A DNA stretch of 64,000 nt from Rachycentron canadum (lineage: Eukaryota; Chordata; Actinopteri; Carangiformes; Rachycentridae), in assembly GCA_038496675.1 (NCBI GenBank), contig CM076650.1, positions 23,298,745-23,362,744 of the forward strand, written 5' to 3'. The stretch's first letter is position 1. Every line of letters starts with the position of its first letter. The translations under genes and the position numbers were made by a program. Positions 10,347-22,754 of the stretch are shown piece after piece. Under the pieces are notes generated by a model. It was not told the DNA's origin. It saw nothing but the letters and a program-made list of their open reading frames with translations, and did no database searches.

Positions 10347-12537
10347 TGCTTTACTGCCCCTCACACTCTAATACATCCAGCACAACAAAGGGAATTTGCA
10401 TCACAAAATACACTATCAATTGGGTCTTCTGTTATTATATAATCTTGTAGATCTATCTTATAATTTTTTGTAGTTTGTATTGTATTGACATACAGATATC
10501 TGTAGTCTGTTATATTCACATTCCCAACCAGTCGAGGCAGATGGCCGCCAACCCTAGTACATAATAATAATAACATAATAACATAATAACAGGTCTAGAC
10601 CTGCTCTATTTTGTTGTGAACACTATACAAATATAAACAAAATTTTACCTGACTTGACATTAACCAATGTCGACTCTTTATAAACCTTTATACAGACAAC
10701 GGGCAGCTGCAACTAAATAAAAAACGGGGAAAAAAACAAAAGAGATGGTTGTGAATTCAGAGGTCTGTAGCAACATGGATTGTCTCACCATTCCTGTCAC
10801 CAAAAACTTTAACACAAAGCCAAGTTATGCGGTACAAGTTAGAGGTGTCATATGCTGAATCTGAATAGGTGAGTAGACAATGCTGCAAGCATAATACATT
10901 GTAAGAGTATATATATCATGATAGAGGATTTTGATTGGCCCTTCTTCTGCATGTGGTAATTGGATGAGAATCTGTAGTAGTAAATGAATGTGTCAAGTAG
11001 ATTTGATTCACAGTGCTGCACCATAAATACTGAGAGGGTTATACATGGATATATTTTTGAGGAATTCCTTTGTGTTTATTTTGTGCAATGAATAGAGTTG
11101 AGGGTGTCTGATCAAAGCTGCCCTCTCAGGGAATTGAGGTGTAACACAAACCAACTGCCTTCTGTGGTCCATCTTAAAGTTTGTGACTCAATTTGCACAT
11201 CTGGTCACAAGATGTCAGTGTTACACAACTGTACCACTGCCTCCACCTTCTGCTTCTCTCTCTGTCACTTTCAGTCACTAACTCACTCTCACGCACACAC
11301 ACAAACACACATGCAGCTTCAGCACTTGTCCACCCTCAGTGCCGCCTTTATTAATAATATCATAACCATACAGTCCACTTCCAGTCACTACTCAAGCCTC
11401 TTTATCCTCTCCAGGAAGCCCACACCGCTACACACGTCTATTCTAATTTAGTAGAGATTAGGAGAGGAAACTCTTTTGTTGCTCTTGTTTCGACCCCTGC
11501 GCTTTGTGGTTAGTTTGATCTCTGTCCTTGGCTGTCAGCTGGTGGACAGAACTATTTTGGGTGGGTGTGAGGGGATTTTTTGGCCTGTTGATTGTAGTGA
11601 GTCATAAGAATTGGCTCTGCTTTGCAAGTGGAGGAGGGAGATGTGCTGTAGTGAGAGTTGAAGCATATTCTAGGGCCAAAACGAGGGAAAAGATAGGATT
11701 TTTATCCGCGTAAGCTGATGAAAAAAAAATTCAACACTAATCAAACAAAGATAAAATAAGCAAACATGCAAAGGTGTGTGAAGGACAGTGTGTACAGATG
11801 AAGAGACAGAAGGCAAGTGCCAAAGGTCATTATGTTCATTGGCTGAGGCTTGAATACAACATGTTTTTGTTTGTCACCCCCCACATCTTTAATTGAGCAC
11901 ACTGTCAAAACCAGAAATACATTTCTGCTCTTGACCAAATGTTCTAAAGTTTCAAAGGAAAGTCCAACAAACTATTGTATTGACTACAGAACTGAGCGTA
12001 TACACATTCTTATTGCTTCCTTTCCCCTTTCCTCTCTATATGGAGATGAAAAGATCTTTCATGTTGTTTCCTCTTGTTGCATTATTTATTGCACTGTGGC
12101 GCTTTATTAGCTGGTTTCATCTCAGATTTCGCAGGCTGTTTTTGGGGAAGCCTTTGAAATGTGTTTCTGACTCCAAACAATCCTTTTCCCGCTTTCTTTC
12201 ACTTGCTCCAGTTGCTTCCTCTCTCATGATAAAAAAAAAAAAAAAATAGTTTTTCAAAGCGAATTGAGCAACGCTCTGAAGCCAAAATCCATTCAATACT
12301 GTCCTAAGGAAGGGAGATGTTGTTCTTGTTCCGTGGCTGACATGAAAGGAGAACAGAGGATCCTCTTTGTCATTAGCCTTATTAGCGTCATTAGCACGGT
12401 ATGGATGAACTTCAAATGACTGGCTTGGAGTTATTTGTGTTACCACAGAAGTGCCATTTTATGTTTCACGTTTCAGACCATTGCATTTACAATGAGGTGG
12501 GTGCATTTTGAAGAAAGCTGATATGTTTCAGATGCAG

Positions 12538-12551
12538 CCACTAGATGGTGG
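12538..12551 (+). promoter_or_regulatory. CTCF-like motif, forward orientation
   Basis: CCACTAGATGGTGG matches the CTCF core with T in place of C in the GGC step. It is flanked by complex, non-repetitive sequence. Confidence 0.35.
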
Positions 12552-13359
12552 ACCTACTCCTGATTCAACATGAGCCCTGATGGAAGACGGGAGAATCAGA
12601 ATCACTGGACAGGCTTTTTCAAAACTACATAATCACACTTTTAAACAGGTTTGTTTCATTCCAGTATTAATTATTAATTAATTAATCTTGATTTTAAACC
12701 ATTTATACATTTGCCATTTTCTATAGTTTTAATGATACAGTAAATCTTTTTTTTTCAGAGTGCAAGAAAGATCACAAAAGAAAAAGTACAGAGTAAAAAA
12801 ATCATTTGAGGGATCTGCCACCACAGTTTTCTCTTACCTACCTGGAGTGATTTGAATGGGCACAGCTTATAAACACAATGTAAATCACATTTTGACTAAA
12901 ATGTCTCAATCAGTTGCCACAAAACATCAGGGATCTCATGTGTGTCTGTGTGTCTCTTGCCGAACATGAAGTGTAAAAAAGTGATTACCTATAAGGTTCC
13001 TTACCTTGCATCCTCACAATGCCCACTGGTGGTATATGCTATAAGGTCTTTTTATACTGGTGAAACAAGACATAAGAGGTGAGACAAAGCAGAATGAGTG
13101 ACTCAAGAGGGAAACACATGCACTGAGCTGACTCTGTATCACATCAGGTGAGAGATGAGATGAAGGTAAAAGAAGAATTTTTTGGATAGCATGTAACAAT
13201 TGGTGGTGAGGGTCGAAACTTATGTAAACTTAATGGTTCAGTTTTTTCCCCCTCTCCTTCTTCCTCTCAATGTGGTTTCTTGCAACTTTATCAGGAAGCT
13301 CTAACCACTCTGCAGTTGATGGTGGATAAGCCCAGCAGGCCCGATTTGGTTTGAACTTG

Positions 13360-14060
13360 TTTTTTATTCATTCCATCTCTCCCAGTACCCACACCTCCAC
13401 CATGGCCCGGTTTCTCCTGGCAGGCCTTAATCTCTCTCCCTAATCGGCTGCAGACGTGAGGCTTTGCCATTCCCCACAGGGCTGCACATGGGATACGGCC
13501 AAGTTTTCAGAGTGAGTGCAGAGGTACTAAGTGCAACAATAGCAGAAAGCATTGTCACGTTCGTGTTTAGAGAACACCTTCCTGCCTTGGTCTTTCTGCC
13601 GCACACGCGACTGTGGAGAAGCTGAGGTCATGCTACATCATGCCTAAATGCCAGCAGAATTAATAAACCCAGAGTAACCAGCTGATCCCAGCATTCAAGA
13701 ACACTCGGGTCCAGCATCAAACACACATGAGCACTTTGATTCTCTGAGGGAGTCTTCCTTAAGGTTCCTATTGCAAACCCAAGTCATAATAAACAGACAT
13801 AAACAGCTCTGTCTTTCATGTCAGCCTTATAAAAGAGGAATAAATAAGTACAATCCACTTCAGTGAGGGCCTTTGTGGAGAGGAAGCAGCTGGAGATGGC
13901 ACAGGGCCCTGGTATTGTTTGCCAGCAGCTCCCTAATCGGACCATGGTGCCTTGCTGGCGTCTCCTGGAGAAGCGGGCAGGACACGTCACCCACATGAAA
14001 GAGACAGTCTTGAGTCTGACAGTGCTGCAATGGCCACTATGGATCACTTTGTTTTCAGGG
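13360..14060. promoter_or_regulatory. Candidate conserved non-coding element
   Basis: About 700 bp of high-complexity sequence without microsatellites or recognisable transposon motifs and with no conserved-looking frame. Conservation is inferred only from texture. Confidence 0.2.
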
Positions 14061-15321
14061 TTTTGTCCACACTGGATGAACACCAACTCGCTTCTCGGAC
14101 ATTATTGTTAATTTCAGTGATTAATCTTGTGGGAACAAGACTGATCAAATTACCTTTGATAATTTTCTTCAGAATAACAAAGATCAAACAAAACTTCTTG
14201 TTAAGTGAGGATGGAAAATTGAGCATGGTTCCAAGGTTTACTTTGGACTTACCCCTGTTGAACCTCTTGTATGGCACTTGCATTAGAGGATTTTTGGGCC
14301 TGAATATTGAACAATATGGTATTTTCCTCTCTCCCTTTCTCTGCCCTGAGTTGGTGTTTTCTTGCTAATTCTGTCTCTCCCTTAGATGTGGTTCAAGCTA
14401 TTTACAATTCCAACTTTTGGAATGAGTGTCCAACTCCCTTTCGTCTGGGATTAGATAGAAAGAGAGAGGGATGAGGGATAGGGAGGGAGCGAGAGACGGA
14501 TCATAGCACATACAAGTGCCGCTGAGGACAAACTTGAAAGGATTAGAGGAAAAAATACAAAATGTCTAGCAAGTAATAAAAGTACATGTTATTTGTTGTC
14601 GGCAACAAAGTGAGATCAGTGGAGCTTAAAGGACATCTGATTAGTGCTGTGAAGTTAACAGATACTGTCAGAAAAGTGTGGCCAAAGAAGTGTAAAGAAT
14701 ATTTACCGACACACGGAGCACGACTTGGGTTCCCAACCAGCTGGCAGCCGATACTAAGAAGTAGACAGAGAAAGTGTAGAGGAGGCAGGCAACAGCAAAA
14801 CAGCTTGAAGAAAGGGAGAGGTATGTTTTATGTTGAAGCATATGAAGGCTAAAAGACAAATCAGGTGCTCATTAGTCCAGAGGAGGCAAGTGTACAGAGT
14901 TCGTATTCTTCAGATGACTGGTGAAATGCTAAATCTATCACCTAATCATGATCATTATTGATATGAAATATGTTCTGCTAGAAAAGAAAATCTGTATTTG
15001 CCCCCCTACGGAGGTTTCTGTGCGGTAATAGTGACACTGGAGCTTGATCCTTAAGACTGAAGTTTGCTTGAAACAAATTGGTTAGTGCATCTTCTCAGTG
15101 GCCACAGCCAAAGGTGGGGCTTTGTTACAGAGCTGATTGAGATGCAGAATCATTCAAATGGACCATTAAAACTTTTGGACAGTCTCTCACGGTGTTGCAT
15201 TTGTTTATATACACAAAGAAAGACAGAAGTAGTGGTGTGAATGAAGAAAGTGTGCTGGATAAATCCTATAAACATTCTTACCTCTGCACAGATTGATTAT
15301 GCATGAAATCAAGCATTGGAG

Positions 15322-15322
<1 letters not shown>

Positions 15323-15367
<45 letters not shown>
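15323..15367. repeat. (TG)n microsatellite
   Basis: About 22 uninterrupted TG units. Confidence 0.97.
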
Positions 15368-15368
<1 letters not shown>

Positions 15369-17469
15369 GCACACCAAATGCACAGATGCAGTATTGCTAT
15401 GTGCAAGGCCATTGTTTTCGATGAAGAGTGGCGGCTGCCAAAGAGAGCTTCAGTAGAGCCATAAAGGCATGCATTGCAGTGATTTTCCACCCGATTTTCA
15501 AGCAAAAGTTCAACTAAATGGAACATGGATCCCAAACATGCTTACTTTCACGAGCATGTTGAATGGCATTCCAGCACTGACAGGAGGCTAAAGTTATGAT
15601 GGGTCTAATGTCACTGAAGAGAGATGAGATACGAATGGCGAGAAAATTTAATTTATGTGTCTCTGAATTCCCAGAGTTATGTAACTGTGTTCTCTGATCC
15701 ACTTAAACTTGGGTAAAACAATCTTAAGCATTGTAAAAATGTACACAATAGTAGCTGTTTTTGTTTTTGATGATGGATAATTCTCTATGTTTTTTGTGCA
15801 TTTCTTGTGAAAGATGGAGGGTTGTTTACTCTGCTATAAACCTACAAGAAAAGTTATAGGTTACTGAAGCTGACATAGTGAGTGGCATTAGCTGACTGAT
15901 GATGTGGCTGCTGTGCACGCTAGCAGGGCTCACATTGGACCCAAAGCAGTCTATAGGTACAGAACGCCAACACATGCTGGCCTTATGTTCAGCAGTCTGT
16001 CTTCAATGCACATTGTTAGACCTATTCTCTATCACACACAGAGGCAAGACACAGACAAAGAGGGAGAAACCTTCATTTTCCTTTCCATCTGGCCAAGAGA
16101 GCTGTTGCTGGCTTGCAAATGGATACAGTAAATCACACAAAGACTGTGAGAAAAACTTTTCATTAATATTGCAAAAACTTAAGTTGGAGAAGCCCCTAAA
16201 GGACCTTATTACCTGAACGCTACCTGAAGACTTTCCATAGGACTTTGAACTTCCTGCCATTGGTGAACATGCTATTTTGAGGTTACTTTAACAAATGCAA
16301 CATGGTTGGCCTCAGTAAAAAATCAGATCTCTTACTGTGACAGTGCTTTGTGCTCTAATGTAATGTGAAGTTATTTATTTATTGCTAAACTTCAAAATAA
16401 TGACGTCACATAAGATTATTTGCGTCAAAGTTTATTTGTACATTTATATCAGATTTATCTGAGTAATGTGAAACAAACTGCTGCTCTGTTGAAAGTGTGA
16501 GTGCCATGCAGCACTGTGTGACTACATTATCTGCAGGACAATAAGTCATCAACAGGAAGCTGATACTAATGGCTCCCAAGTTGTGGTTTTTGAAGGACAT
16601 ATGTCATGACAATTAACCAGGGCCTGGAGGAAGTGGGTTACTGGCAACACAATGCCCCAGTACGGCCTGATATATGCCTGTCTTATAAACACTTTGGTTA
16701 GAGGAAAACAAAGTGTCAGCCGGATATGCTTTTGAAGTCTATTTGTATTGTTTTTGGCAGATAAAAGAGACAGGTGCCTTTTTTGTTGGAGGCTGGAGGA
16801 ATGTGAGAAAAGAAGCTGCCATTTTGTGTCATTATATCCTCTTTCATATTGGTTCCCACTGAAAAAGCCACGTACAGTATTTACAGGAAAGGCAAAGTTC
16901 CATTACCTGCTAGTTTTATGTTACCTTGGGGTAGGGGAGGTTAAAAAGACTCCTGGCCTTTGATGAAATGGAGCAACACTTAAGCCCCAGAAACCAAGAC
17001 GCTTTGATCACTTAACCTGATCTTCTTATATTTAATAGCAAGACCTAAGGAACAAGCATGGGAACAGGCTGCACCTCCTTTGATGATCTGAGCTGGGTTT
17101 GCATGTGCACCTCCAGCAGAGGAAACATCACAATGCAATAATATAAATCACTCAGCTGAGACAGGACTGTGAAGAGACTGTGTCTGTGAATAGGGAAAAC
17201 CCAAATCTGTAGCCTACACAGAATTCCTCTTCAGATTTTTCTCTTTTAACAGGATACTTGTATTGTAATTATATTGTGTTAAAAAAAACTTTTCTTACAG
17301 CTGCTTTGAATAATAAAATGGTCAAAATACTTTTTTTCTGGCATTTGCTTAATTTATTACATTTATTTACGACATTTATATGTATATGTATTATTGTAAC
17401 TCATATCTGTCTGACTATCTGCTAGCTTGGGGTCAGATTTTAGGATCACATTTTGAGAAGTGATAACAC

Positions 17470-17790
17470 TACCAAGGTGCAGTGTTTAACACCGCCACTT
17501 TACACCAAAAAGGATCTGGGTACAAACCCCATTCTCTCCAGGTACTCCGGCTTCCTTCCACAGTCCAAAGACATGCTCATTAAATTAATTGTTGACTCCT
17601 TGAAATTCCCCGTAGACGTGAGCGTGAACGTGAATGGATGATTGTCTTTATATGTCGGCCCTGTGTTAGACTTAAACCTGTCCAGGGTGTACCATGCCCT
17701 TGTCCAATGTCATCTGGGATTGGGTCAACCCCCCCCCCCCACAATCCTGCACGGTTAGGTGGAATAGATAATGGATGAATGGATAGATCA
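17470..17790 (+). mobile_element. Teleost tRNA-derived SINE / L2-LINE 3' tail family, decayed copy 1
   Basis: The order of landmarks is diagnostic: 'ggtgcagtgtttaacaccgc', 'gatctgggtacaaacccc' (in the position of a tRNA B-box-like segment), 'ggtactccggcttccttcca', 'cagtccaaagacatgctcat', 'aattgttgactcc', 'cctgtccagggtgtacc', 'ccaatgtcatctgggattgg', a C-run and an 'atggatgaatgg' tail. These are segments of a family found across teleosts. The copy is several per cent to tens of per cent diverged and internally shortened before 'ggtactcc'. Confidence 0.85.
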
Positions 17791-19054
17791 TCCAAAATTC
17801 AATGCAGTATAACGCAACTGAAATGAGAGATATTTGTCCACCCCCTCAACTCTCTCTCAAAATCATGGCTTCAACCTACAAATGTGTAACAATCTATTCC
17901 AAGTGTTTTGATTTCACAATGAAATTTTGTGAATGTGCTCAGTGAAACACCAAATCACGTTCATACTACAGTATTTTGCAAATACCTATCATTAAATCAT
18001 TTCAGTAAGTAATGGCTCAAAATTGGACTCTCTCTTCAGGCGTGTGCCAAAATTGCCAGATGGCCTGTCTGGGTCTGGCTGCGGCTCTGCATTTTGTTTC
18101 CCCACTAATATATGTTACATCTGATTCACTGACTCTGACCTACATGGCAATGGGAGGAATGGAGGATAAATAAACCTTTTTTTTCCTCATCCAAAACAGA
18201 GAAAAAGACAATCTGTGGCCAAGTTTAATGATGATGACAGTTTGTCTTTTATTTGCCCAGAAAAAACAACCCCCTGTTTTAAGTGGCCTTTGATGTAACT
18301 CCTTTCTGACTTGTACCATTAAATTTAACACTGGGTACAACTTGGCATAAACGCCTTTCTTTTTCTCCTTTTCCTGTCAGCACTGTGCTTTGTTCAGTTT
18401 GATAAACTTCCATCAAAGTGCATATGCTGATACATCTTATATAACCTACGCTTCTCATTATTAATGTAATTTACTTTTTCTGGAAAGATCAGCTCCTTCT
18501 TGTGGTCCTTATTCCATTGCAGTTAAATGGCCTCCTAAGTGGCATGGATGGCTGTTTGGGTGGGTACAGCGGATGAAAAGGTTTCCCTTGAGAAAACAGA
18601 GGCAGACATAGTCAGAGAGAGAGGTTGATCTTTGTATGAAACAGGCTTTGCTGTCTCAGTTTCTGTTTCTTCTTCTGTTACTGCAGAGCTGACTACTAAG
18701 GCTGAAGCTGCACAACCAGCACTTTATTTTCATGTCATACATGTACCTCGCACTTTCTGCCCACATATCCACTACCAAACAGCAAAGTACCTGGCCTCTC
18801 CTATGAGATATGCACTTACTGAAAGTGTTGTTTATTATGTAACACACTCATACTTACAAGCTATCCTTCCATATGTCTGATTAAAAAAGTTTATAGGTTC
18901 AAAAATTATCTTCAGTATTAAGTAGAATAGACAGTGAATCATGTGACTCATAGATATAATCATTAAACCTCTCATAGAAAATTAAAGCTGCTATAATTAA
19001 TGTTTTTGTATTAAGCTTCGATCAAATCATAATGTATATGTGAAAGGTCCTGAC

Positions 19055-19460
19055 TTGTCTTTCAGCTCATTGTTTCGGTTTTACACTTCACAACTTTAAA
19101 CTTTTTGTTTACTCTCAACAGTCTCTTGACGTCATTGTTGGCAGGCAAAAAAAAAAAAAAAAAAAAAAAGCTAAAGCAGTACTAAACACCAGGCTGAAAG
19201 AATAAACAACTAGCATTGGTATTTGGACGTTACAGAGCCAGATATGTCACTTGAGAATGAGTAAAAGAAGAGGGAATATTGGACTTATGTTTGCCAGGTG
19301 GCCAGAAACGTGACTTAAAATGAAGTTGTTTGGAGAATTGTGCTGCTGAAAGTGTAAATAGGCAACTCTTGGCAACAAGCTTGCCAACTTAAAAGCTGTT
19401 AATATGTAAATATGTCAGAGTTTTTTTCCGCTGCTCAAATAGTTGGAAAATCAGTTATTC
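19055..19460 (+). mobile_element. Probable teleost interspersed repeat fragment
   Basis: Phrases such as 'gctcattgtttcggttttac', 'cagagccagatatgtcactt', 'aatattggacttatgtttgc' and 'aggcaactcttggcaacaag' appear in a common order in fish non-coding repeats I remember. It is interrupted by a 23-nt poly(A) run. A related phrase occurs near 48280. Confidence 0.4.
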
Positions 19461-22400
19461 CACCTTTAAATAATTTCTACGTTGTGAGCCTATTTCGTTA
19501 CTACTGGAAATGTCACAGAATATCTTAAATGCAAAATACATTTTAGGCTTTGATCATCTGATATAAGGTGTGTAATGAAAAACTACAAAACCACAATCAC
19601 TTGTGCAACAGATACTTTTTGTCTCATTTTTACAGGTACAATTTCTACAAGGAATAATATCCCACTGAGGTTAATTTTGAGATTGAAATACAACAATCAG
19701 TGATTCTAAACACTTTATTTCTATTCAGACAAGTCACAGCACAATTGGACATGATTTTGCAAGTAGCCTCCATGCTAAACTGGGCACTCTTACAATGTGC
19801 CATTGTGGGATCTTTAAAGAGTTGCTCGACATTAAAGGGGAGGTAGTGGTAGCAGGTGGTGTGCTGGAGGAAGAGGATCTCCCTGTGGTCTCATTCAGGC
19901 CTGAGAGAGAGGACTGAGACAGGTGGTCAACCCCTTTAATGTTCCTAGGCTTTTAATCTGTGCATGTGGCTGTAAAACAGGGCACACTGTACACTGACCA
20001 AGAACTCTTTACTGGCAGACCTGTGATACAGTTCCTGCTGCTGCTGCTGGTTGTTTCATGTGGTTCCACCCTGCTTATGTCTACAGTCGCAGGATTTTGT
20101 GTGTGGCATAGCTACCTAATCCACCAGTGACATATGTATTGCTCTCTGTGTTTTTGACACGTAATGTTGTTCAAGACTTTGTCACCTGTCCATGACAACT
20201 GGCAGTTGACTTAAAACAATGTCTTTGTTCCCATTTGTTCTCAGGTTATTCTTGAACAGTCCTATATAATGTTCTTAGGGAAGATGAAAGAATTGTCTAT
20301 GTAATCCTGCACATCAGGCACCGTTTCAGCCAGCACATACAAACATAAAAGTAGAGCTGTGATAGTTAAGATGCCTCCCAAGCAGCCACAGTTTAGACAT
20401 TTTTGGCTTTTTGATTTATCTCCCACTTCCACTCTGCTTGAGAGTGACCATAGCCAAGTCAGAGTTGAGAGCCATTCGGTCAACATGTAAAAAGAATCAC
20501 TGGCTCTCAAATGTGAACCAATTGTCCTGTGTTATGGAAACAAACAGGTGCATTATGAGGGCTTTAAAGCACAGCAGTATCACTTTGCATAGGGGCTGCC
20601 CCTTGTTGCTGCTCCTGCTTGATGGATTGCATCATTATTACAACATTGTTTTTCTCTGTGTGCTAACAGGAGGAACTGTCAATATGACCGTTGTGGGTTT
20701 CATGTTCCCAGGTCCCGAGTGCCACAAAAAGAAAGAAAGATTTTGTTGTGGTTGGGAGTTGTTGAGGCACATTTGTAATGGGCCCCCACATTTGTTTGAT
20801 GTCGGCAGCGTCCAGCCTGCATCGCAAGTGGTGATGAATTTGACAACAGTGGCAGGTTCCCAGGAGCAAATAATCACCTCTTTCAAGTGGTTTAAGGTTT
20901 ACTGATGTAATTTAAAGACACTGTGTATCATATAAGCTTCACGTAGCAGCAACTGATCATTGTTATTATTGATTCAAATTGAGCTCCAGAAATGGGGGAA
21001 TTCATCTTAATAAAGTCTTTCCTCAGCCAGTTCCTGCATGATAAATATATATGATTTTTTTTAACCTTAACACCCCCAATTTGTACAAAGACTACAATTA
21101 ATCTGTGCTCTCACAGCTCAATCTGTAAAAATTGCAATAAGGGTTACTTTTTTTTGATTTTCTGAGACAATGCTCCTCCGTTGCCATAGAGGACATGATA
21201 CTGTTTTCACATCCTGTCTCTTCATGATGAGTAAAGTGATCTTATAATCAGAGGCCCGTTTAAGTAAGAAGAACATTTTCCATCTTAAAGCAGGACAGCA
21301 AAGAAGCCTCTCTAACCTCTTCACTCGGAGAAAACATAGTTCAAACTCATGAATCTGTGACCGAAGATCCAATTCCGACTTCCCCCCTTATCCTTCATAC
21401 ATGGAAAGTGCTCTGGCTCTTTTCATTAGTGCCTGTTTGTTCATCCTTGGTAATGATCTCATAAGGGGCTTTTTAGTAGAACATGGTGCTCTGTGATTGA
21501 ATGGTTTTATGTGGAGTCAAAGCACTCAGGTTTGCACAGCAGGGCGCCACTTCAGATCACTCAGCGCAAATCCCTGTGGAGCTCTGGGGGAAAAAACCAT
21601 CGATTGCTGCTCAGCCTCCCTCTCCTTTTTTCCCTTTTCTACCCCCAATTTTTTCCCTCTTGCAAAATAATCCACTTTAACCGTCCCACTCTGTTTCCTC
21701 TCTCCCTTCCCCTGAAACCAGTGATTAAGCGCTTAACCAGTTTTCACACAAAGAGAGATGTGTTGCAAACAAATAAACACCTGGGATTTTTGACGTTGTG
21801 TATATTGAGTTGCTTTGGCAGTATTTAGTTTCAATTTACTATTGGTTTGTAAATGTAAAAGGCTGTGGGCAGTGATAATTGTATCTTTTCATTCTAGCCA
21901 ACAATTTTATGAGTCTGCTATAAATTGTAAAAAATTGTAAATAGTTTGGTCTATTTTAGGATCTTGTAGAAGTGTGACATTTTCACCTGCAGGATGAGTT
22001 AAGGTGTGTTGCTTAGAGTAGGCATTCATATACATACAGTATATATAGCACACAGCTCAAAACAGTGGAAGTAATGGGGGCAATACACTAGGTAAGTAAT
22101 TTGATGAAGTGGGAATTGAGAGTAATAGCAGAAAGGCTATTTGCAATACTAAATGACAGCACGTGACGAAAAACCTCTTTGCTATTAACTTGCATTTGCA
22201 TTACAAACAATGAAAAGAAATAATAGAATAAAAATTAAGAGGACTGGCCACATATTCACATGCATTATTAAGTTTCTGGCTACTTGGTGAATATTGATTT
22301 TCAGCTCAGTTTTTGGTCTCCAACTCCTCAGGGAAATATCTAGTTCAACAGCTGCTTAATGCTATTGCTACTTGCTAAATTTCTCAGTCTGCTGTTGAGT

Positions 22401-22728
22401 GCAAAGCACGGATTGCACAGTTTACTGGAGCTTTTGTAATAAAGAGCTGATGGATGCTTGTACAACCCACACTGATGAGAGCAGAGAGTGAACCAAAACA
22501 ATGAGCAATAAAAGATGCTAAAAAGCCCCTTACTGCCCCTTGTCACTGTTGACATAAAACATTGATCAGAGCAGCTTTAAAAATGCAGATCCACCATTAA
22601 AACTCACAAACAGCCCCAGATCTTAAGCTTGAAAAAGAGAGGATGGAAAACTCTTCTTAGCAGGGTGGTGTTTTGGAAATAAACCAACTGATCTGTGCAT
22701 CTGTTGACATGTCTCATTAACCCCCTCC

Positions 22729-22754
22729 CACACACACACACACACACACACACA
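22729..22754. repeat. (CA)n microsatellite
   Basis: A run of 13 CA units. Confidence 0.95.

Larger units (their letters stand above)
10320..17465. other. Non-coding interval, 10.3-17.5 kb
   Basis: No coding gene is supported. It contains a (TG)n array at 15323-15367, a poly(A) run near 12230-12246 and long complex stretches. The section about 13360-14060 is notably free of repeats and relatively GC-balanced, and is a candidate conserved non-coding element. Confidence 0.6.

Noticed and set aside
20411..20905. 164-codon open frame, the longest outside naa15
   Set aside because: No domain, no repeat-free signal or splice context, an unusual composition (many Cys/His/Leu scattered) and overlapping open frames on the other strand. 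It fits a chance frame in moderately GC sequence.
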